NCBI RefSeq assembly: GCF_900108095.1
Contig: NZ_FNWL01000001.1
Coordinates: forward strand, 124,001 to 188,000
Length of the DNA stretch: 64,000 nt
From: Natronorubrum sediminis
GTDB taxonomy: Archaea > Halobacteriota > Halobacteria > Halobacteriales > Natrialbaceae
Direction: 5' to 3'
Position 1 is the stretch's first letter. Each line of letters opens with the position of its first letter. Of this stretch, positions 55,649 through 63,337 are shown piece by piece. The notes under the pieces were generated by a model. It searched no databases, was not told where the DNA came from, and saw only the letters and a program-made list of their open reading frames with translations. The position numbers were made by a program, and so were the translations under genes.

Positions 55649-56488
55649 ATGTACGGCGTCGTCACGCGGAACGAAGACGAAGTCAACTGGCCCGAGTTCG
55701 ACCGGGGCTTCTACGAAGTCAAAGACGTGACCGGTCGGTCGGCCGAACCGATCGAGAACGGTGTGAACATGGTGTCGTGTTTCGGTGACAACGCTGCGGC
55801 GGACGCCGACCCTTCACTCGTTCCCGTCGACGACCTCGGTCGCCCGGCCACTCGAGATCGGACGTACTTCGATTGGGCCTATATCTGCCCGTCTCGCGAG
55901 GACTACCGCGAGGGCTTGTTCGAGATCATCGACGACTGCGTCGAGGCGAACGAGGACGTCAGACTCGACGATATCGGCTTTCCCCGCGCCGAGTACTGTC
56001 GCTGTGGCGTCTGCGAACAGTCCTTCGAGAACAGCCGTTTCGAGGATCGATACGAGTGGCGAGCGAACGTCATCACCGAGTTCGTCAAGGAAGCCGTCGA
56101 GCGAATCCCTGGTCGCGTCTACATGACCGTCTATCCTGATCCGTACCCGGGACACCTCTACGAACGGGCGGGAATCGATCTCGAGGCTCTCGAGGAACAC
56201 GTCGACGAGTTCGTCGTCCCGCTGTACGACATGGCCTACGAGACGACCTACTGGCTCGAGACCATCGCTCGTGGCTTCGAGAGCGCACTCGAGACGCCCT
56301 TCAGCATCGAATTGTACGCGATCAACATCGATATCGACAATCTGGTCCACGCCACGGAGGTTGCGAGCGAGTATGGCAACGACGTGTTCTTCGGCTACGA
56401 AGCGAGCAACGCTCGAGCGACACTGAGGCGGATGCGTGCCGACGAGCGCGACGGCGTGACACACGGCGACCCGGATTCGGACCGCTGA
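55649..56488 (+). CDS. TIM-barrel-like hypothetical protein (possible glycoside hydrolase relative)
   Basis: 279 residues. Repeated alternation of strand and helix, acidic residues at strand ends (VRLDDIGFPRAEYCRCGVCE, VYMTVYPDPYPGHLYERAG, DEFVVPLYDMAYETTYWLE, DVFFGYEASNARATLRRM) and the wide aromatic content suggest a TIM-barrel similar to glycosidases. A CRCGVC cluster may bind metal. No signal peptide. The family is not certain. Confidence 0.55.
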   Translation: MYGVVTRNEDEVNWPEFDRGFYEVKDVTGRSAEPIENGVNMVSCFGDNAAADADPSLVPVDDLGRPATRDRTYFDWAYICPSREDYREGLFEIIDDCVEANEDVRLDDIGFPRAEYCRCGVCEQSFENSRFEDRYEWRANVITEFVKEAVERIPGRVYMTVYPDPYPGHLYERAGIDLEALEEHVDEFVVPLYDMAYETTYWLETIARGFESALETPFSIELYAINIDIDNLVHATEVASEYGNDVFFGYEASNARATLRRMRADERDGVTHGDPDSDR

Positions 56489-56622
56489 ACGGACTCGGCC
56501 GGTGCTGGCGTCACTCGTTTCTCGATGTCTCCTGGTGGCTCGGATTCGTGTACTCTCGCTCGAAAAATCGAATTGACCAGCCGAATCTCCGCCGTCATGA
56601 CTCGAGTCGGTTGGGCTAGGGT

Positions 56623-57480
56623 TTATCGGGTGCCTCGACTGTCGACGTCGTCATCGTCGTCGCCGATCAGGTCATCGTCATCGTCGTCCATGAGCCCCTC
56701 ATCATCATCGTCACCGATCATGTCGTCGTCATCGTCGTCCATGAGGCCGTCATCGTCATCGTCCATCAACCCATCATCGTCGTCTCTAACGCCGCTATCA
56801 TCGTCGTCCATGAGGCCGTCGTCATCGTCTCGGAATCCATCGTCGTCGTCTCCAATCATGTCGTCATCGTCGTCCATGAGTCCGCTATCGTCGTCATCAC
56901 CAATCATGTCGTCATCGTCGTCACCCATCAACCCGTCATCGTCATCACCGATCATATCGTCATCGTCGTCGTCCATGAGTCCGCCATCATCATCGTCGTC
57001 ATCCATCAATCCGCCGTCGTCATCATCGTCCATAAGGCCGTCATCGTCGTCACCCATCAATCCGTCATCGTCGTCTCGTCCTTCTCGACCCGATTGAGTA
57101 CCGGCGCTGGCCGAGCCTGCACTGGCTCCGGCAGCGCCGCCGGCTCCCGCTCGGTCGCTCGAGGATCCCATCTCTGTGGTGTCCGTGTCGAGGTCGGATT
57201 CGCCGCCGGCGCTGGTCGCTCCGCCGCCGGCGCTCCCCGAGAGATCACTCTCGAGGCGAATCTCGTCGTTAGTCACTTCGGCGACGGAGCTCTCTTGGAG
57301 TGGATAGGTGTCGTCGTCGGCACCGCCCCAGCCGAGTTTCGCTTTGATCGTGTCTGCGATTCCGGGGTCTGGCTCGACGTGTGCGGTGCCGTGTTCGATG
57401 CCCGCGATCAAGCCGACTTCCTCGCCGTTTGCGTTGACGACGGTCTTGCCGATGTCGTCGTCAGTAAATTCTGGAGACAT
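56623..57480 (-). CDS. PRC-barrel protein with long aspartate-run repeat tail
   Basis: 285 residues. The first 75 (MSPEFTDDDIGKTVVNANGE, VGLIAGIEHGTAHVEPDPGI) match a PRC-barrel-like haloarchaeal domain. A Gly/Ala/Ser linker follows. The last 150 residues are imperfect repeats of GLMDDDD and MIGDDDD, with occasional GFRDDDD or GVRDDDD units. The tail is nearly pure Asp and should bind divalent cations or act as a polyanionic bristle. The repeats invite slippage. Confidence 0.75.
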   Translation of the reverse strand: MSPEFTDDDIGKTVVNANGEEVGLIAGIEHGTAHVEPDPGIADTIKAKLGWGGADDDTYPLQESSVAEVTNDEIRLESDLSGSAGGGATSAGGESDLDTDTTEMGSSSDRAGAGGAAGASAGSASAGTQSGREGRDDDDGLMGDDDDGLMDDDDDGGLMDDDDDDGGLMDDDDDDMIGDDDDGLMGDDDDDMIGDDDDSGLMDDDDDMIGDDDDGFRDDDDGLMDDDDSGVRDDDDGLMDDDDDGLMDDDDDDMIGDDDDEGLMDDDDDDLIGDDDDDVDSRGTR

Positions 57481-57575
57481 TACACTCGGCTAGACGGCGA
57501 ACCGGTGGAAGTTGGTGGTGCTTGCGGTGGCTTGCGATTCGAGTATTACCGGAGTAGTCCGTAAGTATCAGCGCC

Positions 57576-58343
57576 TTAGGTGTCGAATTCTGGCTCCCGG
57601 TTTTCGAGGAACGCCGTGACTCCTTCCTCGTGGGCGTCCGACGTCCGGGCCTGTACCTGCAGTTGATTCTCGTAATCGAGGGCTTCCGACCAGTGACGCG
57701 TCATGTTCTCGTGCATCGCCTGTTTCATCATGCCGACGATGGCCGTCGGTGCCTTTCGAAGCCGAGCGACGTCTTGCTCGACGCGCTCGTCGAGTTCGTC
57801 GGCTGGAACGGCCTCGTTGATTAACTCGAGGTCGGCCGCCCGTTCGGCGTCGAAAAACTCGCCGGTGAACGCGAGTTTCTTCGCGGCCCGAAGACCGACG
57901 ATGTGGGGCAGCATGAACGTGGCGCCGGTATCAGGAATGAGTCCAACGCGGACGAACGCACACGAGAACGTCGCGTCCTCGCTCGCGTAGGCGATGTCTG
58001 CGAGGGCGACGAGTGCCAGTCCTGCACCGATTGCATCGCCGTTGACTTTCGCAACGATCGGGACGTCCGACTCGAGCATCGCCTCGACGACGCGGCCGAA
58101 GGTGTCGGAGACCGACTCGTACGCGTCTCGCGCCGTGTCCGGAAAGTTAGAGAGCGACTCGAGGTCGCCTCCGGCACTGAACGCGTCGCCCTCGCCGGTG
58201 AGGACGATTGCGTGATACTCGTCCGGAGACGTCTCCTCGATCGTCTCTGCGAGATTCACGGCGGTCTCTTTCGTCATTGCGTTGAGTGCCGCTGGTCGGT
58301 CGAAGAAAATTCGGCGGACTCCGTCGTCGCGTTCGACGTGCAT
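57576..58343 (-). CDS. Enoyl-CoA hydratase/isomerase family protein
   Basis: 255 residues from ATG 58343. A crotonase-fold protein: HVERDDGVRRIFFDRPAALN at the start, the oxyanion-hole segments GEGDAFSAGGDLESL and KVNGDAIGAGLALVALADI. The glutamate pair of true hydratases is not clear, so isomerase or other activity is possible. It belongs to fatty-acid or aromatic catabolism; no other beta-oxidation gene lies close. Confidence 0.88.
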   Translation of the reverse strand: MHVERDDGVRRIFFDRPAALNAMTKETAVNLAETIEETSPDEYHAIVLTGEGDAFSAGGDLESLSNFPDTARDAYESVSDTFGRVVEAMLESDVPIVAKVNGDAIGAGLALVALADIAYASEDATFSCAFVRVGLIPDTGATFMLPHIVGLRAAKKLAFTGEFFDAERAADLELINEAVPADELDERVEQDVARLRKAPTAIVGMMKQAMHENMTRHWSEALDYENQLQVQARTSDAHEEGVTAFLENREPEFDT

Positions 58344-58572
58344 AGACAGGGCATGTCTGGCACGGAACATAACGGTACCCGTTCGGGTCTCGGCTACGGA
58401 TCGTCAACCGGGATACGAACGATCAACGCTCGTTCGTGGGGTCGGCTCCCGTCGCGACTCGAGCGACGGGATCTAACTTCGCTGGGCCGCGAAAACATCG
58501 AGTGAAACCGGAATCGACAGCCGGTGATTGGTCGTCGTTTGGGTAATCAGGTGGTCAGCGCAATCGATTCGA

Positions 58573-59241
58573 TCAATCCGATGGCATCGGCGGGGCGACG
58601 GTTTCGTCCTCGGAGACGTTGAGTTCCGAGGTGACGAGTGCGCGGTAGGCCCGGCGGAGTCGCTCCGAGAGGGCCTGGTGTGAGATGTCGAGTTCCTCCG
58701 AGAGTTCCTGCATCGAAACCTCACGCGGAATTTCGAAGTAGCCGTGGTCGATCGCCGCCACGAGCGTTTCGTACTGTCGCGCCGTGAGCCCACACTGCGT
58801 GTGCGTCTCATCTGCGAGGTCGAACAGGCGAACGATCGTCGGCGTGATCTCCGCCTCGTCGAGTCTGTCGTAGAGCGAACTGACGCTCTCGCGGTCGGCA
58901 AATCGAATGCTCAGCAGCCACGTGCCACTCGAGGCCGACGCGCTCAGGACCGTTCCCTGCTCCTCGAGGATCAACTCGAAGACGTCGGTCGTGGCGTTGT
59001 TGAACTGGAGATCGTACAGCCACCGACCGTCGTCGGTGGAAATGAGTGTGTACGATTCGATGCCTGACGCTTCCGTCAGGGCGTCCTCGATTGCTTCCTG
59101 TGAAGGCCCCGAGAGCCAGAGTCCGTGGCCGCTCGAAGCGATTACCCGTTCCATCTCGCAGGTGAGCGATGGAATTGCGTCGAACAATTCACCGGTTCCG
59201 GTCCCGTCTGCCGAAATCTCGATGTCTGCGATCGATGTCAT
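58573..59241 (-). CDS. Bat-type helix-turn-helix transcriptional regulator
   Basis: 222 residues from ATG 59241. An N-terminal sensory domain of GAF/bat-like strands (residues 1-150) is followed by the HTH_10 domain: CGLTARQYETLVAAIDHGYF and MQELSEELDISHQALSERLR. Bacterioopsin-activator-like regulators of this type occur in large numbers in haloarchaea. The target is unknown. Next to the gene-poor 59.3-59.7 kb region. Confidence 0.85.
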   Translation of the reverse strand: MTSIADIEISADGTGTGELFDAIPSLTCEMERVIASSGHGLWLSGPSQEAIEDALTEASGIESYTLISTDDGRWLYDLQFNNATTDVFELILEEQGTVLSASASSGTWLLSIRFADRESVSSLYDRLDEAEITPTIVRLFDLADETHTQCGLTARQYETLVAAIDHGYFEIPREVSMQELSEELDISHQALSERLRRAYRALVTSELNVSEDETVAPPMPSD

Positions 59242-59709
59242 AATTCTCAATCAGGGATACAACGAGGAGTCGGATAACCCCGTTTCCAAAGAGATTAGAA
59301 GCGATGACGGTGAATTACACTCTCCATGAAGGGTTACGATAGGGAGTCATTTACGTCGGAATATCAGTATACGTTCATTGATCTGAACTCACTCTTGCTG
59401 TCAGCGGTCGGATGGATCGTAAGTGACGTTGAGTGGAACGCAGGTGCTGTTGAGTGGACGTAGCCAACGGTCACACAGCGTGCGTCTCGTATTCATCACT
59501 TGTACAATAGAATGGGCAGACCGACTCGAGTGCAAGTGCCTGCCACGGATTGAACACCAAAATATTGACTATCGAGACAGTCGTTAGATCGAATACTCTC
59601 TGTGAGGGTGCTCGTTCGTCACTATTGCGTCTCTTCGGAGAGCGTGTACGATGTCCGGTATGGAGGGCCTGCATCCGGCGAGAAAGCGAGCGAACCACTC
59701 GAGAGTGCC
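59242..59709. other. Intergenic region with direct repeats
   Basis: These 468 bp contain no gene I can support. GTTGAGTGGA occurs at 59428-59437 and again at 59449-59458, 21 bp (two helical turns) apart. A minus-strand frame ending near 59471 (FNPWQALALESVCPF) has a little protein-like character but is too short to call. Confidence 0.4.
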
Positions 59710-60033
59710 CTAGTTTTTCTCGTTGAAACTCGAGTGTGCTCGATCAGGGTCACGAATACAGACGCAGTCCTCGCTGGTGACAACGACGGTGTGGTCGTCA
59801 GTCGTAAACGTGACACTGACGTTCGAATCAGTCTCTCTCGAATGGGCGAGTAAATCACCTACCGACTCCGTTTCGACGTCGTCGTAGAGCGAATCGAGTT
59901 GTGACACGGGAACGTTTTTGCTTCGGGCCAGTCCTCGCAGAATCATGTGTGTCACAGATTCACCGTCCTCACGAACGGTCCGGATCTCTACACAGTCGTC
60001 GTGTAGTCGAGGGCGGTCATCGTGGGAGACCAT
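59710..60033 (-). CDS. HalOD1 output-domain protein
   Basis: 107 residues from ATG 60033. ESVTHMILRGLARSKNVPVS, the LDSLYDDVETESVGDLLAHS segment and the terminal strands VSVTFTTDDHTVVVTSEDCV give the HalOD1 pattern of a helical start and a beta hairpin. A second such protein lies at 2402-2716. Function unknown; probably signal output. Confidence 0.75.
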   Translation of the reverse strand: MVSHDDRPRLHDDCVEIRTVREDGESVTHMILRGLARSKNVPVSQLDSLYDDVETESVGDLLAHSRETDSNVSVTFTTDDHTVVVTSEDCVCIRDPDRAHSSFNEKN

Positions 60034-60151
60034 ACACTGTCTCACGATTGTCTTTCAAAGAGACTTGTTCCAAAATGCGTAGGGCAGTGACCGTCTCAGT
60101 CACTGGTAATTCGTTTCGTTGTGCGCTCAGGAATCGTGTCTCGATCTCTCT

Positions 60152-60817
60152 CTAAAACAACTCGACGCGGATGTCGTCGTCCTCGAGTTCAGCAACGAAG
60201 GCCTCGGCGTCCGTCTCGATCGGTTCGAACGTATCGTAGTGTTCGGGCAAGACGAGCTCCGGATCAACGCTGCGAGCGAAGTCCGCCGCCTCGTGTCGGT
60301 CCATGGTAAAGTGCCCCCCAATCGGTGGGATGAAAACCGCTGCAGTGATCGACTCGTGGTGCTCGAGGAAGTCCGTATCCGACGGACAGAAAACGGTGGT
60401 TCCATCGAGGTCGATACGCAGCCCGATCACTTCACCCTCGGCGTGAAACGGATTTCCGTCGTCGTCGACGTGTTCCCCATCCGGGTCGTTGTACGCGGGC
60501 ACCGTCTGGACGGTAATCCCGTCGACCGTCGTCTCGCCGTCCGCTGGCAAGTCGACGACATCGCGCTCGAGGTCGCTCGTGTCGACCGCCTCGTAAACAG
60601 CGACCGTCGCATCCGGTCCTGATACGGCGTCGATCCCCGCCGGATCGTAGTGATCGAAGTCGTCGTGCGTGACGAAGACGATATCGCCGTCTCCCGGTTC
60701 GGACTCGAGGACCTCCTCCCAGGGGTCGATGTAGATAACCGTTCCATCGTCCGTCTCGAGTCGCTTGCTCGCGTGGCCGATCCGTTCGAACGTAATTCCC
60801 TCGTATGTGATGGACAT
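60152..60817 (-). CDS. Metallo-beta-lactamase-fold hydrolase
   Basis: 221 residues from ATG 60817. ITYEGITFERIGHASKRLET and VIYIDPWEE match the UlaG-like group of metallo-hydrolases. The metal motif reads THDDFDHYD instead of THxHxDH: H51 and H56 are present but the second histidine position is Asp53. The family includes such variants. GGHFTMDRHEAADF and PEHYDTFEPI supply later ligands. Cytoplasmic, substrate unknown. Confidence 0.82.
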   Translation of the reverse strand: MSITYEGITFERIGHASKRLETDDGTVIYIDPWEEVLESEPGDGDIVFVTHDDFDHYDPAGIDAVSGPDATVAVYEAVDTSDLERDVVDLPADGETTVDGITVQTVPAYNDPDGEHVDDDGNPFHAEGEVIGLRIDLDGTTVFCPSDTDFLEHHESITAAVFIPPIGGHFTMDRHEAADFARSVDPELVLPEHYDTFEPIETDAEAFVAELEDDDIRVELF

Positions 60818-61208
60818 CGTCACGCGGATCATACGACGGGTTTTGCCTTATACTCCCGTCAGCCAGTAACGCGCTCGGGGGATCGATCCACGCCGTTGCT
60901 CGAATGTCCCCGGGAGCGACCTCGAGCGGCGGAATGCGTTCGATAGTACCATTCCATGAAAGTCTCTCAAACGGTTCTTTCGTTCGAGCGCAACTGTTGT
61001 TCCCGTCTCGGCGGCCCCAGTCCCTCAGTTGAGTCGTTTCCAACGGTCCGAGCAAGAACTGCTTGCATTGCGTTTCATAGAATTACGTTCGCTTTGTCCT
61101 GACTTTCAGTATTTTGGTCGCGACTTTGATGGCGTTCGAAATCTGTGTCTAGACTGGTATTATTTTACTTGGGATATACGTAATAACCGTTAACGGTGAG
61201 GACTGGCC
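60818..61208. other. Intergenic region upstream of beta-helix gene
   Basis: These 391 bp have no supported gene. AT-rich sequence at 61157-61190 (TTATTTTACTTG, ATATACGTAATAAC) is a probable promoter for the following gene. Confidence 0.35.
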
Positions 61209-62702
61209 GTGTCTCGAAACGATTCACGGAAACGAAGCATTGATCGACGGTCGTACATAAAGGGTTGCCTCGTTGGGCTTGGGACGCTCACGGTCGCCGG
61301 GACGTCGAGCGCTACGGCGCTCGAGGACCAATACGAGACAGTCGTCGACGTCGTCGAAGCCGGCGCGGACCCCGAAGGGAACGAGTCCATCACGCCTGTA
61401 TTACGAGAGCACGTTGGCGACGATACTCTTCTCGAGTTCCCGGAGGGGCGATACTACATGGACGAACAACTGCGCCTCACTAACTTCGAGAACGTCGGCT
61501 TCAGCGGCCACGGCGCGACCTTGGTCCCGGCTTCCTTCCACGAGTTCGACGGACCACAGTATCGCCTCTTCCGACTCGGTACGCACGAGGACCCGGGACG
61601 AGACCTCCTCTTCGAAGGCTTCGACGTCGACCAGAGCGCAGAAGACACGGGCATCCGCGTAATCAGCGCTCAAGTCGAGGACGGGCTCTCCGTCCGAAAT
61701 ATCTCCGTCGAGGGACGCCACGACAGCGGTACCTGGGGACCAGGACTGTTCAACATCACCGATCCTGACGGTGAGGGCCACGTCTACTGCTTCTTCGCAG
61801 ACGACGGCGCGGACCACGTCGACGAGACGCCAAACGCTGGGAACATGTGGCGCGGAGCAACCGGCTTCGCCGTCGACCAACACCACCGCGGTTTGCTCAT
61901 CTTCGAGAACTGCCGACTGGGTGACTTCCCGGACAACGGACTCTACGCCTCGAACGAAACCGGCCGAATCGGTGTCGACGGTGGCACCTACCAGAACAGC
62001 GGCACCGCCTCGATCCGTCTCAGCGGATCGACCGGCCGGGTCGAGGGCGCAACCGTCGTCGTCGACGAGAACCAACACGACTCCGCCGGTCAACACGCGA
62101 TCCGACTCGACGACGGCGAACACGAACTCGAGGACATCACCGTCGACGTACCCGAACCGAACGGCGACGCGATTCGAATCATGGATCCCGTCGACAGCGC
62201 CTCGATCACGAATTCGGAAATCACCGTCGGCGACGAGCCAAACGCCGCCGTCCGAATCGATCCGTCGGCCGGCGCGACGACTATCGACGATGTCGACATC
62301 GACATCAACGGCAGCGCCAACGCCGTCCGAATTCTCGGCTCCGATGCCGGCGCCGTCGAACTCGAGGACGTCCACATCACGGGCGACGCGAGCGGCGCTC
62401 GAAACCGAGAAGCGATCTTCTGCGAACGAAACGGCTGTGAGTTCGTCGGCCTCGAGGTCGAGCAACTCGGACCGGACAACCGACGCGGGATCGACCTCCG
62501 CGGATCCGACACGATCATCGCCGACAGCGAGTTCGAGACGACCGACACCGCGATCACCCTCAACGGCGCAGACAGCGTCACGCTCGAGGACACCACCGCA
62601 ACTGTCGATGCAGACGGCTACTCGCTTCGCATTCTCGAGAGCACTGACTCCGTCTCCCGGACGAACAACGATCTCCCCGACGGCGTCCGAGACGACCGAT
62701 AA
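61209..62702 (+). CDS. Secreted right-handed parallel beta-helix protein
   Basis: 497 residues. The N-terminus (DRRSYIKGCLVGLGTLTVAG, then TSSATA) is a twin-arginine signal. The remainder holds repeated coils of about 22 residues with Asn/Asp-rich turns (VDGGTYQNSGTASIRLSGST, DTIIADSEFETTDTAITLNG), the pattern of pectate-lyase-like beta-helices (NosD/PbH1). Likely an extracellular polysaccharide-binding or -cleaving protein. GTG at 61209 is the natural start. It ends beside the tRNA-Lys mosaic. Confidence 0.8.
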   Translation: MSRNDSRKRSIDRRSYIKGCLVGLGTLTVAGTSSATALEDQYETVVDVVEAGADPEGNESITPVLREHVGDDTLLEFPEGRYYMDEQLRLTNFENVGFSGHGATLVPASFHEFDGPQYRLFRLGTHEDPGRDLLFEGFDVDQSAEDTGIRVISAQVEDGLSVRNISVEGRHDSGTWGPGLFNITDPDGEGHVYCFFADDGADHVDETPNAGNMWRGATGFAVDQHHRGLLIFENCRLGDFPDNGLYASNETGRIGVDGGTYQNSGTASIRLSGSTGRVEGATVVVDENQHDSAGQHAIRLDDGEHELEDITVDVPEPNGDAIRIMDPVDSASITNSEITVGDEPNAAVRIDPSAGATTIDDVDIDINGSANAVRILGSDAGAVELEDVHITGDASGARNREAIFCERNGCEFVGLEVEQLGPDNRRGIDLRGSDTIIADSEFETTDTAITLNGADSVTLEDTTATVDADGYSLRILESTDSVSRTNNDLPDGVRDDR

Positions 62703-62793
62703 CTGTCTCGTCGCCCCTGAACAGGTCCCCTTGGCGCTTCTCGAGTACTCGGTACGAAACTAGTAGACGGCGTGGCTCGAGTGGCTACACTCT

Positions 62794-62819
62794 GGCCGGA
62801 CGCGGTTGTGAACGACGCC
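62794..62819 (+). repeat. Degenerate tRNA-Lys 3'-end-like fragment
   Basis: GGCCGGACGCGGTTGTGAAC resembles the plus-strand copy of the tRNA 3' end (GGGCCGGGCGCGATTTGAAC) with several mismatches. It is the outermost of three copies. Confidence 0.4.
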
Positions 62820-62908
62820 CAGAAATGCTCGTGGTTCGAGAGAGCACAGCTCTCTCGTCATTACGAAACGGCAGAGCCGTTTCGAACGACTTCGCTGTGC
62901 CTTTCTGG
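62818..62908 (-). repeat. Three-way-junction palindrome: outer stem with two nested hairpins
   Basis: CCAGAAA (62819-62825) pairs with TTTCTGG (62902-62908), enclosing two perfect hairpins: CGAGAGAGC/GCTCTCTCG with 3-nt loop ACA (62837-62857) and CGAAACGGC/GCCGTTTCG with loop AGA (62864-62884). The geometry suggests an RNA or DNA structure, not random sequence. Strand is uncertain. Confidence 0.6.
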
Positions 62909-62930
62909 TCTACTTCAAATCGCAGGGCCG

Positions 62931-62962
62931 TTTTGCCACTCGCGAGTTTGCTCGTGGCAAAA
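62931..62962. repeat. Hairpin TTTTGCCAC/GTGGCAAAA
   Basis: Nine-base arms are perfect complements around a 14-nt loop. It lies immediately before a tRNA-like fragment and overlaps its first two bases. Confidence 0.5.
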
Positions 62963-62994
62963 GCGGGCCGGGCGCGATTATGAACACACGGTCG
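62961..62994 (+). repeat. Second tRNA-Lys 3'-end-like copy
   Basis: AAGCGGGCCGGGCGCGATT (62961-62979) is identical to 63089-63107 at the tRNA end, and TGAACAC follows in both after a one-base insertion here. A near-perfect direct repeat of the tRNA 3' half plus flank, 128 bp away, as expected for an attachment site remnant. Confidence 0.6.
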
Positions 62995-63091
62995 TTCCCG
63001 TTCGCTCCACCTTCGGTGTCGCTCACCTCCCACTCCCTGCGTTCAAATCGTTTTGGCCGCTCTGCTCGTCACGAATTGTTCCTCGCAGAAG

Positions 63092-63165
63092 CGGGCCGGG
63101 CGCGATTTGAACACGCGACCGTCTGATTAAGAGTCAGACGCTCTGCCGAACTGAGCTACCGGCCC
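63092..63165 (-). tRNA. tRNA-Lys (anticodon CTT)
   Basis: On the minus strand the 74 bases fold into a cloverleaf: acceptor GGGCCGG/CCGGCCC, D-arm GCTC/GAGC, anticodon stem TCTGA/TCAGA with loop CTCTTAA giving anticodon CTT, and T-arm GCGTG/CGCGC with the loop TTCAAAT. There is no intron and no encoded CCA. It reads AAG lysine codons. Copies of its 3' end are found at 62961-62994 and, degenerate, at 62794-62819. Confidence 0.95.
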
Positions 63166-63337
63166 TGTACCTGCGACTTTTCTGCGACGAGTGAAATACG
63201 TTTCCCTTAGAACTCGTCGTGACAGGGACGAACACACACTACTCCGCACCTTTTGGCACTGTGCGTCACTGACCGAGCACTTCATCGGGTAACAATCTTC
63301 GGGAGCGTTAAGTGTGGTCGGTCCCACCACACGTTCA

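Larger units (their letters stand above)
62703..63091. other. Gene-free mosaic of hairpins and tRNA-3'-end-like fragments
   Basis: No protein gene is supported in 389 bp. It contains tRNA-like fragments (62794-62819, 62961-62994), T-arm-like motifs in reverse (62914-62923 TTCAAATCGC, 63041-63050 GTTCAAATCG) and several perfect hairpins. It looks like remnants of integration or repeat elements beside tRNA-Lys. Confidence 0.5.

Noticed and set aside
59471..59560. Short minus-strand frame with FNPWQALALESVCPF
   Set aside because: The protein-like part is under 30 codons, has no promoter or ribosome-binding signal, and may be chance.
62703..63091. Complete integrated element beside tRNA-Lys
   Set aside because: The repeats are only 128-170 bp apart with no integrase gene between them.
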